Origin: Branchiostoma floridae
Lineage: Eukaryota > Chordata > Leptocardii > Amphioxiformes > Branchiostomatidae
Assembly: GCF_000003815.2 (NCBI RefSeq)
Contig: NC_049984.1
Location: 3,980,695-4,044,694, forward strand
Length of the DNA: 64,000 bases
Reading direction: 5' to 3'
Below the pieces are notes generated by a model that saw only the letters and a program-made list of their open reading frames with translations, did not search any database and was not told the origin of the DNA. Position 1 is the stretch's first letter. Each line of letters starts with the position of its first letter. The position numbers and the translations under genes are program-made. Shown piece after piece: positions 11,243 to 22,504 of the stretch.

Positions 11243-11458
11243 TTAGACCTCTTCCGTCTCAGACCTACTACTACTGCAATCGAGATCAGACTCAGGCTCA
11301 GAGTCAGACACAATTTCAGATTCAAGTTCAACCTCAGACATATGCTCAGACTCCACAGACTTGGCCCTCGGTCTATATGGTCTGGTTCTTGGCCTCCTGG
11401 CTGTCTTTCCATCAGACCACCATCGGGGAAATGGTATCGTCTGGGCAAAAGTTGTCAA
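11243..11458 (-). CDS. Unrecognised basic-then-acidic reading frame
   Basis: A 71-codon frame is strongly biased. It starts with an Arg/Pro-rich segment (KTARRPRTRPYRPRAK) and ends in a Ser/Glu/Asp-rich tail (ESEIVSDSEPESDLD). An AATAAA lies shortly after it on the same strand. It falls between the zinc-knuckle ORF1 remnant and the RNase H remnant on the same strand, so it may be part of the same degraded retroelement. No domain is recognised. Confidence 0.25.
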   Translation of the reverse strand: MTTFAQTIPFPRWWSDGKTARRPRTRPYRPRAKSVESEHMSEVELESEIVSDSEPESDLDCSSSRSETEEV

Positions 11459-11909
11459 TTGTCACCGGTTAAAGTGATATTGCCATCAAATCTCAACATG
11501 TACAACGTATTGGCCAAGTTGGTAAGAAAAGATCTCTTGACTTTATTTGCGTATTGACTTTATTTGCGGCACAAAACTGGTCAGATCTTTTGCCGAGTAA
11601 CAAAAATCACCACAAATACTCAGAGGGAGAAAACCGTCAATATATCCCTCCACATTACGTCGTTGCTATGTTATGAGTATTTACAAATCGTCTATGGGTC
11701 TTTACTTGTGTGCTTTTACGGCTTCTGGTTACCGGCGTCCCCCTGATAGCTCCGCGGCGGTTACGGTAACATCGACCGTTCAGAAAACTTGTCGCGAGGC
11801 GGGAGGAAGGTTATGGTGTGCCGTGTAGTTACACCTAGCGTTTTTGCCACACATGTCATTAGAGGATACTATTACATGTGTCTACAATTATTCACCAATA
11901 AATAAATCT

Positions 11910-12621
11910 TTACGAAGTCGTCCAGCAACACGTTCTGGGACGTCCGTGTGTTACCGGAGCGATGTGAACACCCTTTTTGATTTTGGGTATAGTCTGCGCA
12001 GAGGCAGATCCCTCACTAGAATCACCCCTACACCTTTTCCTAGATTCTTTGTCAGATTCCGGAGCAGTAGATGCTGAGGGAACCTGCTCACTAGAAGAGG
12101 AAGAAAGGCCAGGCTTGACCAGCGAAGGAGCTGCCTCCGACAACACGTCCCGAGACGGTACAACTACCGGCTCCGCGGCCGGAGAAGAAACCTCCGGCTC
12201 TGCGACCGGAAAAAAAAACATCCGGGTCCACACTGCCAGGGTGACCTGGAGGCGAACTAGGATTAGATACGTCAGACTCTGAGTCAGAAACATGAGCCAG
12301 CTCTGACCGATCAGACTCGTCTACAACATGAAGAACATCACCGTCATGTTGTTCGCGGTTCCGACTGATAACTACCGGGGGCTCTTGGTTCTTAGACCAA
12401 CTAGCTCCCAACTTTCTTTTATTAGCAAACGGACAACGGCGGGCCGTATGTCCCTCTGCCCTACAGCAAAGGCACACCACATCATTGGTGTAATCTAAGG
12501 CCAAATGCCCGACGGATTGGCATTTATTACAAAAGGTTACTGTACAGTTCGACGACTCGTGGCCTTCTTGGTTACATCTCAAACAGGTACGTGGCTGACC
12601 CACGTACCTGAATAAGACCAT
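11910..12621 (-). pseudogene. Retroelement ORF1 with three CCHC zinc knuckles, frameshifted
   Basis: The minus-strand frame starts MVLFRYVGQPRTC and carries three knuckles close together: CLRCNQEGHESSNC, CNKCQSVGHLALDY and CLCCRAEGHTARRC. The fourth ligand of the second knuckle is Tyr instead of Cys. An acidic Ser/Pro-rich tail follows. At a T run (A run on the plus strand near 12212) the frame shifts: the other frame continues FFPVAEPEVSSPAAEP...KKGVHIAPVTHG. One base more or less in that run would join the two. Knuckles after a GQPRTC-type segment are typical of ORF1 (gag-like) proteins of non-LTR retrotransposons, which bind nucleic acid. No intact ORF2 follows. A TATATAAAT-like box lies upstream near 12700. 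Confidence 0.65.
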
Positions 12622-12954
12622 CCTACCATCAAACGGTGAACACCACCGCAGTCAGACCCATACTGAAGTCAGATAGTTACTAGACATAGACATTACGGGG
12701 TATTTATATACTTTTACCCGCCGGTTTAACCCTTCTTTTGTCATAGGTGGGTTCTAACTTGCTGCTTTCCTTTGCTGCTTCTTTATTTCATCCACAGTCA
12801 CGTTAAGAGTTTAACACGTCGTGGACATAGACAGTCCTTCATAAGTAACACTTGCCTAAGCCAGGAAAATGTACAATGGCGTTGTGGCCAAGTGACTCTG
12901 ACCGAGTAAAAATGTCTATTGGTGGGATACCCGCTATTGATTCGCGGGCTTCTG

Positions 12955-13400
12955 TGCTTGTTCTCTCTTCCTTTAACGATCAAACGGACCTTCACAATCT
13001 GACTAGCCTGGTACAGCAAGTCCACCAGCAAGTAGAAGGGTAACTTTGAGTTCCTAGCCTCAGATTGAGCCGTTTGTGCCATCCCTCCACGTCATTGATG
13101 GTCCGGATAGCTTTGCACATACACAGACCACCGTCGTGGACGTAAGACGCTGCTCTCCACCCGGGTCTTCTGAACGTACCTCGTCAGATCGGTGAGAGCA
13201 CCTGCTGATCGCCTCTGCAGCGCTCTGAGTGCTGGCTGTATGGCTTTGTGTGGGAAGAAAGGCAGTGCCATCAGGCCCTTTACCCAGGTATATACACGAT
13301 GGTCATTGTGGTATGCTGTCTGAAGGCCCACCTCTTGCACCTTCCTCCAGATTGCCTGACACCAGTGGAATGCACAACCTTTGAACCTTGTGCCTGGGAA
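12955..13400 (-). pseudogene. MULE transposase fragment A1
   Basis: On the minus strand the sequence reads GCAFHWCQAIWRKVQEVGLQ, then VYTWVKGLMALPFFPHKAIQ, ALRALQRRSAGALTDL, and finally SKLPFYLLVDLLYQ. The GC-x-FHW...QAIWRKVQ segment is the conserved C-terminal part of Mutator-like (MULE) DDE transposases, just after the second catalytic Asp. Frames change several times, and the 3' side runs into the LINE-linker sequence (SIAGIPPID-like). The fragment is dead. A sister copy lies at 20156-20700. Confidence 0.7.
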
Positions 13401-14224
13401 TGTGTATCCCTTGTTAGGATTGTAGACGGGTCTTGTGGGTGAATATGTTTAACGCCATCCTCACTTTTACTGGATAGTCTGATGGCAGGGTGATGGTTCT
13501 TCCAAGGAAGGCTCGATGTTCTTGATTTTGCTACATGGTGAAGGTTGACAATTCCTTCAGGAATAGCTGCTATTGTAATACAAAAATTTGTGGAGTGTAA
13601 AGTAATAGTTCATTTTGGCGAGAAATTACATCTATTCTGTCAAATGCTGCCTTCTGTATTTGCAGTGCTGTACTTATGCAATTTCGGAGACATTATGATG
13701 TCCTCGCGGAGCTACAGCGCGTGGCATTGTAGGAGGAATTGTCCATTCAGTCCCGGTGTAATCCCACACTATTCCGCCTGAGGCAGATTATTACTTAATG
13801 AAAGGAAGTGTTGTAGCTTTACCCAATTATTACTCTAGAAATGTACGTAAGTCTCACTTTGAGAATGTCTCCATGTCCGACTGCCTTTACAAAGGTCTTC
13901 ACCCTCTGGATCCCAACGTTTGGAAGGGACTTGAGGTAATCACAGCCTGTCAGAATGCAAATGAACTGGAACTTTTGAAAGGTGAAATCGTGTATAAGTC
14001 CGCGGTGTCCATCACATTTGTAGATGACCTGTAACAGAAGTACTAGTACAAAGTGTAAACAATGTATGCAATGTTAATGTGCGATGATATGTGGGGGAGG
14101 GGGTGACATGTACAATTCTTTTACAATTGCAATGGAGATAAGCTATTTGAAAATAACTGTGAAATGACAGTTGACACACCAGTTTTGCACCAAAGACCAA
14201 CTTACCATTTCTTTTTCCTTCTGC

Positions 14225-14440
14225 TGAAGGCCCTCCTCTTGCACCTTCCTCCAGATTGCCTGACACCAATGGAATGCACAACCTTTGACCCTTGTGCCTG
14301 TGAATACTTGTTGGAATGCTTGGCAAAGACCTGCTTCGAAGTCAATTATACACTCCTGCAGCTCAATCTAAATTGGTAGTGCCTGTTTTAGCTCCTTTAG
14401 GACGGCTTTGTCACCTCTTCACCCCTGCGACGGCTGGACA
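14225..14440 (-). pseudogene. MULE transposase fragment A2 (DFE motif)
   Basis: Minus-strand reading gives YKAVLKELKQALPI, then after a stop IIDFEAGLCQAFQQVFTGTR and GCAFHWCQAIWRKVQEEGLQ. IIDFE contains the second catalytic Asp of MULE transposases, followed at the usual distance by GC-x-FHW. The overlap with fragment A1 (both contain GCAFHW...) shows two separate partial copies in copy A. The equivalent in copy B is 21505-21720. Confidence 0.7.
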
Positions 14441-17339
14441 TTAGGGCAAAGCTAGGGGCAGAAACAAACGAACAAACAAATTTGCTTTGACTTTGACTTT
14501 ATTTGGATCCGCATTAACAATGTTGTCAGCTATTCTTCCTGTGGTCCTCCACATAGAAATACACCAATAACGGATATGACAGAAATGTCATAAAATAAAC
14601 ACACTAATGTCATAAAATAAACACACTAAAACTACATCGGATAATCATACATATGTACATTTGCCACCACATGCAACACACGTGAAAACGAATCTATACC
14701 AGTTTTGCCAATCATCTAAAAGCTGCATACTGATTGGTTGTATCGGAAACCCTCATCTTTGCCCTACACTGGCAGGAAATCATTTGCTAATCATCCAAAC
14801 TCCGCATGCTGATTGGTCCTTTCGCAAAAACGCAATCTTTGCCAACACCGATTGCGTCACAAAGCTGAACTATGGTAACATTCATCTATTCTACGAAAAT
14901 ATCGACACTAGATTGCATAACTTTACAGATTTCCTGACATAATCCCAATTTTATGTCATGGATTTCCTTTCCTTTTAGTCAGCAAGGTTAATACTTAAAT
15001 ATTCTATATATTAACGTTATAACTGTTTCATTGACCTCAGCTAGATTCCCGAGTGCGGGAATACTTGTAACCCGATAGCCTTTGCGGACAGACACAACAG
15101 CTCAGCTAGGGACGTCTATAGTAATCATACTTTGGTTTGCTGCACCCTCGCGAATATTTACACATATGATAGTTTGCAAATCTTTGAGTGGCCTTGTGAC
15201 TGTAGTATGAATACTTTGTGATTGTAGTACGAATACTTCATTGACACAGTAGAGCTACCGGCCCCGCAAAGTTTCGTGTAGAACATTTATTTTGGAACAT
15301 CATGCTTGCTACAGCTTGCTATAATTTTTTCATTGACCATTGATTCTTCTTGTAGTGTATCTTAGATGTTGAACAGTTTATGGGATTTATAAGGGCAATT
15401 GTAATCCATAATCCACTCACTTGCTTTCCTCTCCTCTCACCATTCGACCAGTCAAATAGAAAGAACAGGTACGTTAGTGTGCTGTTTCTTCATCTCGTGG
15501 TTCTCATCAGTGTCTGTTCTTGATCCAAGTTTCAAATATCATGTCTGTATGTATGTATGCAACTACCAATAACTTACTTTGGCGCTCCATGGTATTCCTC
15601 AATTCCAAACACTTGAAGTATAAGTACTGCTGTGAGATTTGATCCGCCCTTGGCAAACCTTCAGTACTGAAAAATCCATATTTACCTAGTAAATATTTAA
15701 CTGCTGTCTTATCTACTACTTATTCACACTCAGTAGAAAAGCAGTAAATACTCAGTTGAAAAGCAGTAAATAATCAGTAGATATGTTTGGAAACGGTACA
15801 TGACTACTAAATATCAACTGACACACAGTAAATATCTACTGACACAACAGTCAGTTTTGCCCAGAACTACTTATTTGGTCCCATGTGTACTTAGCTTGAA
15901 GCACTTAGCTTGACGGCAAGTTTCCTCTTTGCCCCCTCACGTTGCTGCTGTGCACTTGTAACCGATGATCCTTCGGATCTTGGGCCTATTGACGTCGCAC
16001 TTCCACTTGTCCTTACAAGTCATCTGCAATACAAATCCTGAAACATATCATGAATATTATATGTCAATATGTCATTGTTCTGTATTTAGGCCATGTTGAT
16101 TTGATTATAAGGATGGCATCCTCTGGGAACCTCAAAATTGATTCGTGCGTGTGAATGAAAAAAAAGGCTTTAAATCATAGACATAGTAGCTGTTTAGTGA
16201 TTTAAAATCATAAGTAAAAACAGATATTAAAAAAGGAGGCGGGATGAAATTGACAATTTTTAAAAACATATTGCTTGTAAGGGCACATTGCTTGTAAGGG
16301 CACTACTGCAACGTTTGACGGAAAAGCGTTTATCATCAATTTTATGCAAAAATGTGTAAAGTCTAAAATGTAATTTTATTGCATCTCTAAAGAAAAAAGT
16401 GTATGTTCCGTCTCAATTAAAACCTGGCACTTAAAGATAAAAGGGAAAAGATGAATGGGTAACTGCAAAGGGTTACAATAGTGGACATAATAGTTATATA
16501 AGTGTAGTTTCCGACTGACCCCGAAGGTCCCCTTGGTCGGTTTAAGCAGGAAAAACTCGTGATACTGAGGCAGAGCGTTAGCTTCTCTGTTCAGCGCCGT
16601 TTCGTCGCCGCCCGGTGAATCGTCAAGCAGAGCGTTGGTTTCTCTGTTTTAATGTGAGTTAAATCAGCCCTCTGCCGGTAACACTTTTTTTAATTCACAT
16701 TTATTTAACGAGGATTTGACAAAAGTTGCTTATGAGTCTTCTCCTCTTACACATTACAAAAATAAGGACACACATACAAAATTACGAACACTAAATAACA
16801 TAGCCAAAAGATAATGATAACGACGTGAAAATAAACAAGGAATCAAGTAACAGAGTGAACGTGCAGCTGGTTTACAAACTTAGGAATAATCAAATAAGGC
16901 TATATAATCAACTAAAACTGAAACGACCTGTCTGTTGGATGGAACTTAATACAGCATCAAATAAAAGACAATTCTAAATGGGAGATAATACTGCATTTCC
17001 CCTGAGTAGAGTTGAACATACAATATTTTCAGTGGTGTGTCTTGGGTCAAATGGTAAGATACCCTGCATGAACATAGTGGTTAAAGATGACAACATATGA
17101 ACACAAAACTTGGGCTGCTTCTTTGAAAGCCACAGCGCAAAGGTCTTCAGCCTAGCATCGGCGTAGGAAGGTGGAGTGCTTCACCTCTTCCGCAACAAGC
17201 TTGTTGAGTCTTTTGAACAAATGAGGCTTTGGGAAACGATGTGGATTATGGCGTCTTTATATGTCATGATGGTTACTTGAAGTTGTACCAACTGAGTCGT
17301 TAATAGATCACAGATCACTGTCTCCTGATCAACGAGGCT

Positions 17340-17480
17340 CAAGGCAGGGTACAAGATACAAGATAACTTTATTGCATATTATGAATCACAGTGTTGCCAC
17401 TGAAGTAAAACCAATTTACAGCTATGATAAGAACACACTAGTTGTCAGCAAATATAAGAAGTAAAACCGTAACGTTTAAC
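17340..17480. repeat. Dispersed repeat, three copies in window
   Basis: This block (gggtacaagatacaag...cagtgttgccactgaa...gtcagcaaatataag...gtaaaac) recurs at 26263-26405 and 32425-32545. The first two are within the segmental duplication. The third is separate, so the unit is a dispersed repeat in its own right. Confidence 0.7.
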
Positions 17481-17699
17481 CCAGGCTCTAACTGTCAATA
17501 CACTCATGCTCAAATGTCAGGCAATTTGCATATGGCAATTATAATGAATGGGCGGAAGGGTGAAACACCATTGATAACATAAAATGTAACAATGACCACC
17601 CCACAAACCTATACATTTTTAGAAAGGGTAGGTCATGGGTCATCATCAGATGCGAGTGCCGTGGCTATCAATCATCAATACAACTTCATACAACTTTAA

Positions 17700-18000
17700 A
17701 ATAATAAAAAATACATTTTCCACTTGTTATGTCAAATGTACATCAAGTGGACCCTGCACATGATTGGCTGTCCTGGCTATTAATCATCAGCAGAACTTCA
17801 GATTTAAAAAAAAATACATTTTCCACATGTTATGTCAAATGTACAGCAAGTGGACCCTGTACATAATGGCTATCAATACGACATCATGCAACTTTAGATT
17901 TAAAAAAATACATTTTCCACATGTTATGTAAAATGTACAGCAAGTGGACCTTTTGCATGATTGGTTGTTGGGACATGGCTATCAATGACCTACAGCAGCG
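17700..18000. repeat. Palindrome-bearing satellite, 3 units (copy A)
   Basis: Units of about 95-103 bp each carry ttccac(t/a)tgttatgt...agcaagtgga, an inverted repeat TCCACTTG/CAAGTGGA with a spacer of about 17 bases. This is followed by ccctg(c/t)acatgattgg and a tcaat/caactttag-poly(A) segment. CAAGTGG cores lie near 17744, 17847 and 17941. Six more units are at 26530-27080. Confidence 0.75.
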
Positions 18001-18111
18001 GACAAAAGATGACATTTTGCTGTGCCTATAGGAACGCCCTTACACCCTTCGGGACAAGGACCCTTCCCTGGTTCATTTTCATGCATATCCGGGTTCGTCG
18101 GAGTTCGTGTC

Positions 18112-18260
18112 CGGGGCGATGTCAGCGTGCTCATCAGTGGCCGGGCGAGGTCAGCGTGCACATCAGTGTTCGGGGCGAGGTCAGCGTGCACATCAGTGTT
18201 CGGGGCGAGGTCAGCGTGCACATCAGTGTTCGGGGCGAGGTCAGCGTGCACATCAGTCTC
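18112..18260. repeat. 30-bp tandem repeat, about 5 copies
   Basis: The unit is ggggcgaggtcagcgtgcac followed by atcagtgttc. Three central copies are identical and the first is diverged. Since 30 is a multiple of 3, all frames stay open across it, giving overlapping spurious frames on both strands. Confidence 0.9.
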
Positions 18261-19045
18261 CTGACAAAATTCCCATGTATGAAGCCTGCTCACGGTGGTG
18301 CCATCTGGTGCTTTTCATGTGTCCAGTTCGTTCTATTTTCGAAGCGGTTGCCAAGAGCTTGAAAATGTTCCTTTCGTCCTTTGTGCAGTGCAACTTACTG
18401 TCCATTTCCTTGATCTGTTGTCGTGCTACTTGACACATTAAACGCTGGGACTTTTGGGAGCTCATCAAATCAAGTCAAATCAAATGTTATTTAATCAACT
18501 TGGCAGTCAATCAGACTGAATTGCGTCGACTTTTCAAGGAAATTCTGACTAGTCAATAATGCTAATACATTGGCAATTAAAGTCAAGAGATGGATATAAT
18601 ACATTTTGCAACCATTTCGTGTATAAATTAAAATCTCTTAACGACATACGGACCAACACAGCAGTAACAAAACAACTCAGTACATATAGGCAAGCGGACG
18701 ATATTGCACATGGGAGCGGACGATATTGCACATAGTGACATGGGACTCAGAAGTCTCTCACAACCGAGTTCCTATGTCTCTCAGTACGGCTGACTGGCAG
18801 TTTATACGGCTTCATATCGAGGTCTTCTTCTTCATGTTCACGTCCAACTTCAATAGAGCTGAAGACTCCGGGCGCGGACAAGGGTCTTTTGGTTTGGTGG
18901 TGGTCACTTTTTCCATCTGAGCTTTATGTTTGTGTGAATGTGTGGGTGGTAAGAGATGGGGAGCCTAGCTCCTCAAGGGCAGGGGCGCTAATCCCTGTCC
19001 GCCTTCCCGTAGCTGGGAGGCGGTGAGTACCCGTAGTCTAATAGA
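18261..19045. other. No gene recognised
   Basis: Between the 30-bp array and the LINE tail I see no domain, splice structure or element ends. A short tandem gcggacgatattgcacat occurs twice near 18692-18732. Confidence 0.45.
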
Positions 19046-19395
19046 AGCTTACATGTTGGTGATGGCATTCTTAAAAGCCTGTAGTGTTTGTACTCGGACT
19101 ATTGCTTCTGGTAGGTGATTCCACTCCCTAACGGTCCTTGGAAAGAAAGATTTTAAATGGTAGTCTGTTCGTGAAAAAGTAGTGTGGTACGATAGAGTAT
19201 TTTCCGTGCATGATGGTGTGGATAGGTTCTTTCTAAAAATGGCATTTGTGTTGCTACTAAATTGTTGTTTATCTTATAGAACATGTGTAGACGAGCCCTT
19301 CGTCTTCTTTCGGCAAGTAAGGGCCAGTCCAGTGATGTTATCTGTTTACAGAAGATATCATCTCTGCACCATGGTACATCACACTAAGAAACTTT
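19046..19395 (-). pseudogene. LINE ORF2 C-terminus
   Basis: Minus-strand reading gives LLAERRRRARLHMFYKINNN, then after one frame change near 19215 continues YHLKSFFPRTVREWNHLPEA, IVRVQTLQAF and KNAITNM, ending at a TAA (19048-19050 region). The pattern LxxRR..ARLxMFYKI followed by SFFPRT-x-REWN-LP and a closing SLxxFK-type helix is the conserved end of ORF2 in Jockey/CR1/L2-type LINEs. It is truncated at its 5' side, as is usual for LINE insertions. Confidence 0.75.
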
Positions 19396-19627
19396 CATGA
19401 CCACAGATTCATATCCTTGAGGTTCCTCATTTGGTTGAAAGAAGACACGTGACAGGGGTGTGAAGGGTCTTTCAGAATACTTTTCAACTCGCGTAGAGTG
19501 TGTTATGGCATCGAAGATAGGGTTTTGTGCGCTTTGTCTTCATTCTCAGGTAGTTCTGGGCCTGTCTGCATGTGAGATGTATGTCTATTGGTGGGATACC
19601 CGCTATTGATTCGAGGGCTTCTGTGCT

Positions 19628-20316
19628 TGTTCTCTCTCCCTTCATAGATCAAACGGACCTGGGCCTTCACAATCTGACTCTCCTGGTACAGCAAGTCCAC
19701 CAGCAAGTAGAAGGGAAGATTTGACTTCCTAGCCTTCAGATTCAGTCGTCTGTGCCATTCCTTCACGTCATTGTTGGTCCGGATAGCTTGCATATTCACA
19801 GTTCTCTCCCTTCATAGATCAAACGGACCTGGGCCTTCACAATCTGACTCTCCTGGTACACAGCAAGTCCACCAGCAAGTAGAAGGGAAGATTTGACTTC
19901 CTAGCCTTCAGATTCAGTCGTCTGTGCCATTCCTTCACGTCATTGTTGGTCCGGATAGCTTGCATATTCACAGTTCTCTCCCTTCATAGATCAAACGGAC
20001 CTGGGCCTTCACAATCTGATTCTCCTGGTACACAGCAAGTCCACCAGCAAGTAGAAGGGAAGATTTGACTTCCTAGCCTTCAGATTCAGTCGTCTGTGCC
20101 ATTCCTTCACGTCATTGTTGGTCCGGATAGCTTGCATATTCACAGTTCTCTCCCTTCATAGATCAAACGGACCTGGGCCTTCACAATCTGACTCTCCTGG
20201 TACACAGCAAGTCCACCAGCAAGTAGAAGGGTAGTTTGACTTCCTTGCCTTCAGATTGAGCCGCCTGTGCCTTGTTGGTCCGGATAGCTTGCATATACAC
20301 AGACCACCGACGTGGA
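19628..20316. repeat. 172-bp tandem array, 4 nearly identical units
   Basis: Units begin gttctctcccttcatagatc at about 19628, 19801, 19973 and 20145. They run through the segment encoding the end of the MULE transposase (LPFYLLVDLLYQ on the minus strand). The units differ at only a few sites. The 172-bp period is not a multiple of 3, so expansion destroyed the reading frame. Copy A has a single diverged unit at the matching place. Confidence 0.9.
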
Positions 20317-20700
20317 GGAAGACGCTGCTCTCCACCCAGGTCTTCAGAATATACTCTGCCAGATCGGTGAGAGCACCTGCTGATCGCCTCTCCAGCGCTC
20401 TGAGTGCTGGCTGTATGTCTTTGTGTGGTAAGAAAGGCAGTGCCATCAGTCTCCTCACCCAGGTATACACTCGATGATCCTTGTGATATGCTCTCTGAAG
20501 GCCCACCTCTTGCACCTTCCTCCTTTTTTCTGTCTCTCGTCCGTCCGAGTCTCTACGGCCGCAGTGCGCATGCATGATCACGTGGACAAATTCTCTAGGA
20601 TAATGCATCGTAGCTTTATCCTATCATGATTGCCTGACACCAATGGAATACACAACCCTTGACTCTTGTGCCTGGGAATACTTGTAGGAATGCAGCCAAG
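20156..20700 (-). pseudogene. MULE transposase fragment B1
   Basis: Minus-strand reading gives a GC-x-FHWCQAI segment near 20640-20690. About 100 bp of foreign sequence follows, then RRKVQEVGLQRAYHKDHRVY, TWVRRLMALPFLPHKDIQ, ALRALERRSAGALTDLAEY and, in the tandem units, EWHRRLNLKARKSNLPFYLL. This is the better-preserved sister of fragment A1 and shows the NND-x-x-x-WH-x-RLN block common to MULE and FLYWCH-associated transposases. It is interrupted by the insertion and by the 172-bp array. Confidence 0.75.
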
Positions 20701-21504
20701 CCAGGTGGGTATTCATGTAGTGGTGCGTATCCCTTGTCAGGAGTGTAGATGGTCTGGTGGGTGAATGTGTTTCATTTTTTCTGGGTAGTCTGGTGGCACG
20801 GTGATGGTTCTTCCAAGGAAGGTTACGATGTTCTTGATTTTGCTACATGGTGAAGATTGACAATTTCGTCAGGAACAGCCGTCATTGAGTGTAAAGTAAT
20901 AGTTTATTAGGCTGCTGCGTTCTGTATTTGCAGTGCTGTACTTATGGTCGTTCATGCAATTTCGGAGACATTATGATGGGGGAAATGAACTTGGTGTAAC
21001 CGCCCGCTTTGAACGCCTACGTGCGCGCGGAGCTACAGCGCGTGGCATTGTAGGAGGAATTGTCCACTCAGTCTCCCCAGTGTAATCCCACACGATTCCG
21101 CCTGAGGCGCAATCCCGGACAGATAATGATTTATTACTTAATGAAAGGAGTGTTGTAGCCTTTACCCAATTATTAGTCTAGCAATGTATGTAAGACTCAC
21201 TTTGGAAATGTCTCCATGTCCAACTGCCTTTACAAAGGTCTTCGCCCTCTGGATCCCAACGCTTAGAAGGGTATCTCAGGGAAGGCCCTAATAGATGTTG
21301 GTATGGCGAATAAGGTCTCCGCAGTGTCCATTACATTTGTAGATGACCTGTAGCAAGTAAAAAGTGTAAACAATATATGTAATGTGCGATGATATTTTTT
21401 TGGGGGGGGGGGCATGTACAATTCTTATACAATTCCAATGGGGACTGTGAAATGACATTTGGCACCTGTTTTGCACCAGAGACCAACAGATTGCCATTTC
21501 GTTC

Positions 21505-21720
21505 TACTGAAGGCCGACCTCTTGCACCTTCCTCCAGATTGCCTGACACCAATGGAATGCACAACCGTTGACAGTTGTGCCTGGGAAGACTTGTTGGAAT
21601 GCTTGGCAAAGACCCGCCTCGAAGTCAATTAACACACTCCTGTAGCTCAATCTAACTTTATAGTGCCTGTTGTAGCTCCTTCAGGACGGCTTTGTAGTCA
21701 CCCCTGCGACGGCTGGACAT
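21505..21720 (-). pseudogene. MULE transposase fragment B2
   Basis: Equivalent of fragment A2. The minus strand encodes a DFEAG-containing piece and the GC-x-FHW/CQAIWRKVQ segment, with frame breaks. It matches 14225-14440 closely. Confidence 0.65.
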
Positions 21721-22504
21721 TTGGGCAAAGCAAGGGGCACAAACAAACAAACAAATTTGCTTTGGCTTTGACTTTATTTGGATCCGCATTAACAATGTTG
21801 TCAGCTATTCTTCCTGTGGTCCTCCACATAAGAATACATCAATACACACATAACGGATATGACAGAAATGTCACAAAATAAACACACTAAAATTACATCG
21901 GATACATCATACATATGTACATTTGCGACCACATGCAACACACGTGGAAACGAATCTATACCAGTTATGCCAATCATCTAAAAGCAGCATGCTGATTGCT
22001 TGTATCTGAAAACCTCATCTTTGCCCAAAACTGGCGGGAAATCAAATGCCGATCATCCTAAAGCAGCATGTTGATTGGTTCCAACACTTGGGGGGGGGGG
22101 GGGATCTGCCAATCATCCAAACTTAGCATGCTGATTTGTCCTTTCGCCAAAACACATTCAATATTTGCCAACACTGATTGCGACACAATGCTGAACTATG
22201 GTAACATTCATCTATTCTACGAAAATATCGACACTAGATTGCATAACTTTACAGATATCCTAACATAATCCCAATTGTCATGGATTTCGTTTCATTTTAG
22301 TTAGTAAGGTAGCTACGTAGCTAACGTTATAACGGTTAATTGTTTCATTGACCCCAGCCAGATTCCTGAGTGCGGGAAAACTTGTAACCCGATAGCCTTT
22401 ACGGACAGATACGATAGCTCAGGGACGTAGTATTAGTACTTCATTGATACAGTGATGTATTTCAGTGGAGCTACCGGCCACGCAAGGTTTAGTTTAGAAC
22501 TTTT

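Larger units (their letters stand above)
12795..18010. repeat. Segmental duplication, copy A
   Basis: This block is colinear with copy B (19500-27085). Matching landmarks in order are: the LINE-linker and MULE pieces (12.9-13.4 versus 19.5-20.7 kb), the cttttgaac/tttggatccgcattaacaatg stretch (14.5 versus 21.8 kb), tgtaacccgatagcc (15.07 versus 22.39 kb), ttactttggcgctccatgg (15.57 versus 25.41 kb), gtgtagtttccgactgacc (16.5 versus 26.1 kb), and the palindromic satellite (17.7 versus 26.5 kb). The copies differ by indels throughout. Copy A has roughly 1 kb of sequence at about 16.1-17.3 kb that is much shorter in B. No host gene is recognised inside it. Confidence 0.75.

Noticed and set aside
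18107-18433. Overlapping open frames on both strands at the 30-bp array
   Set aside because: They arise from a repeat period divisible by 3 and lack start context, domains or splice sites.
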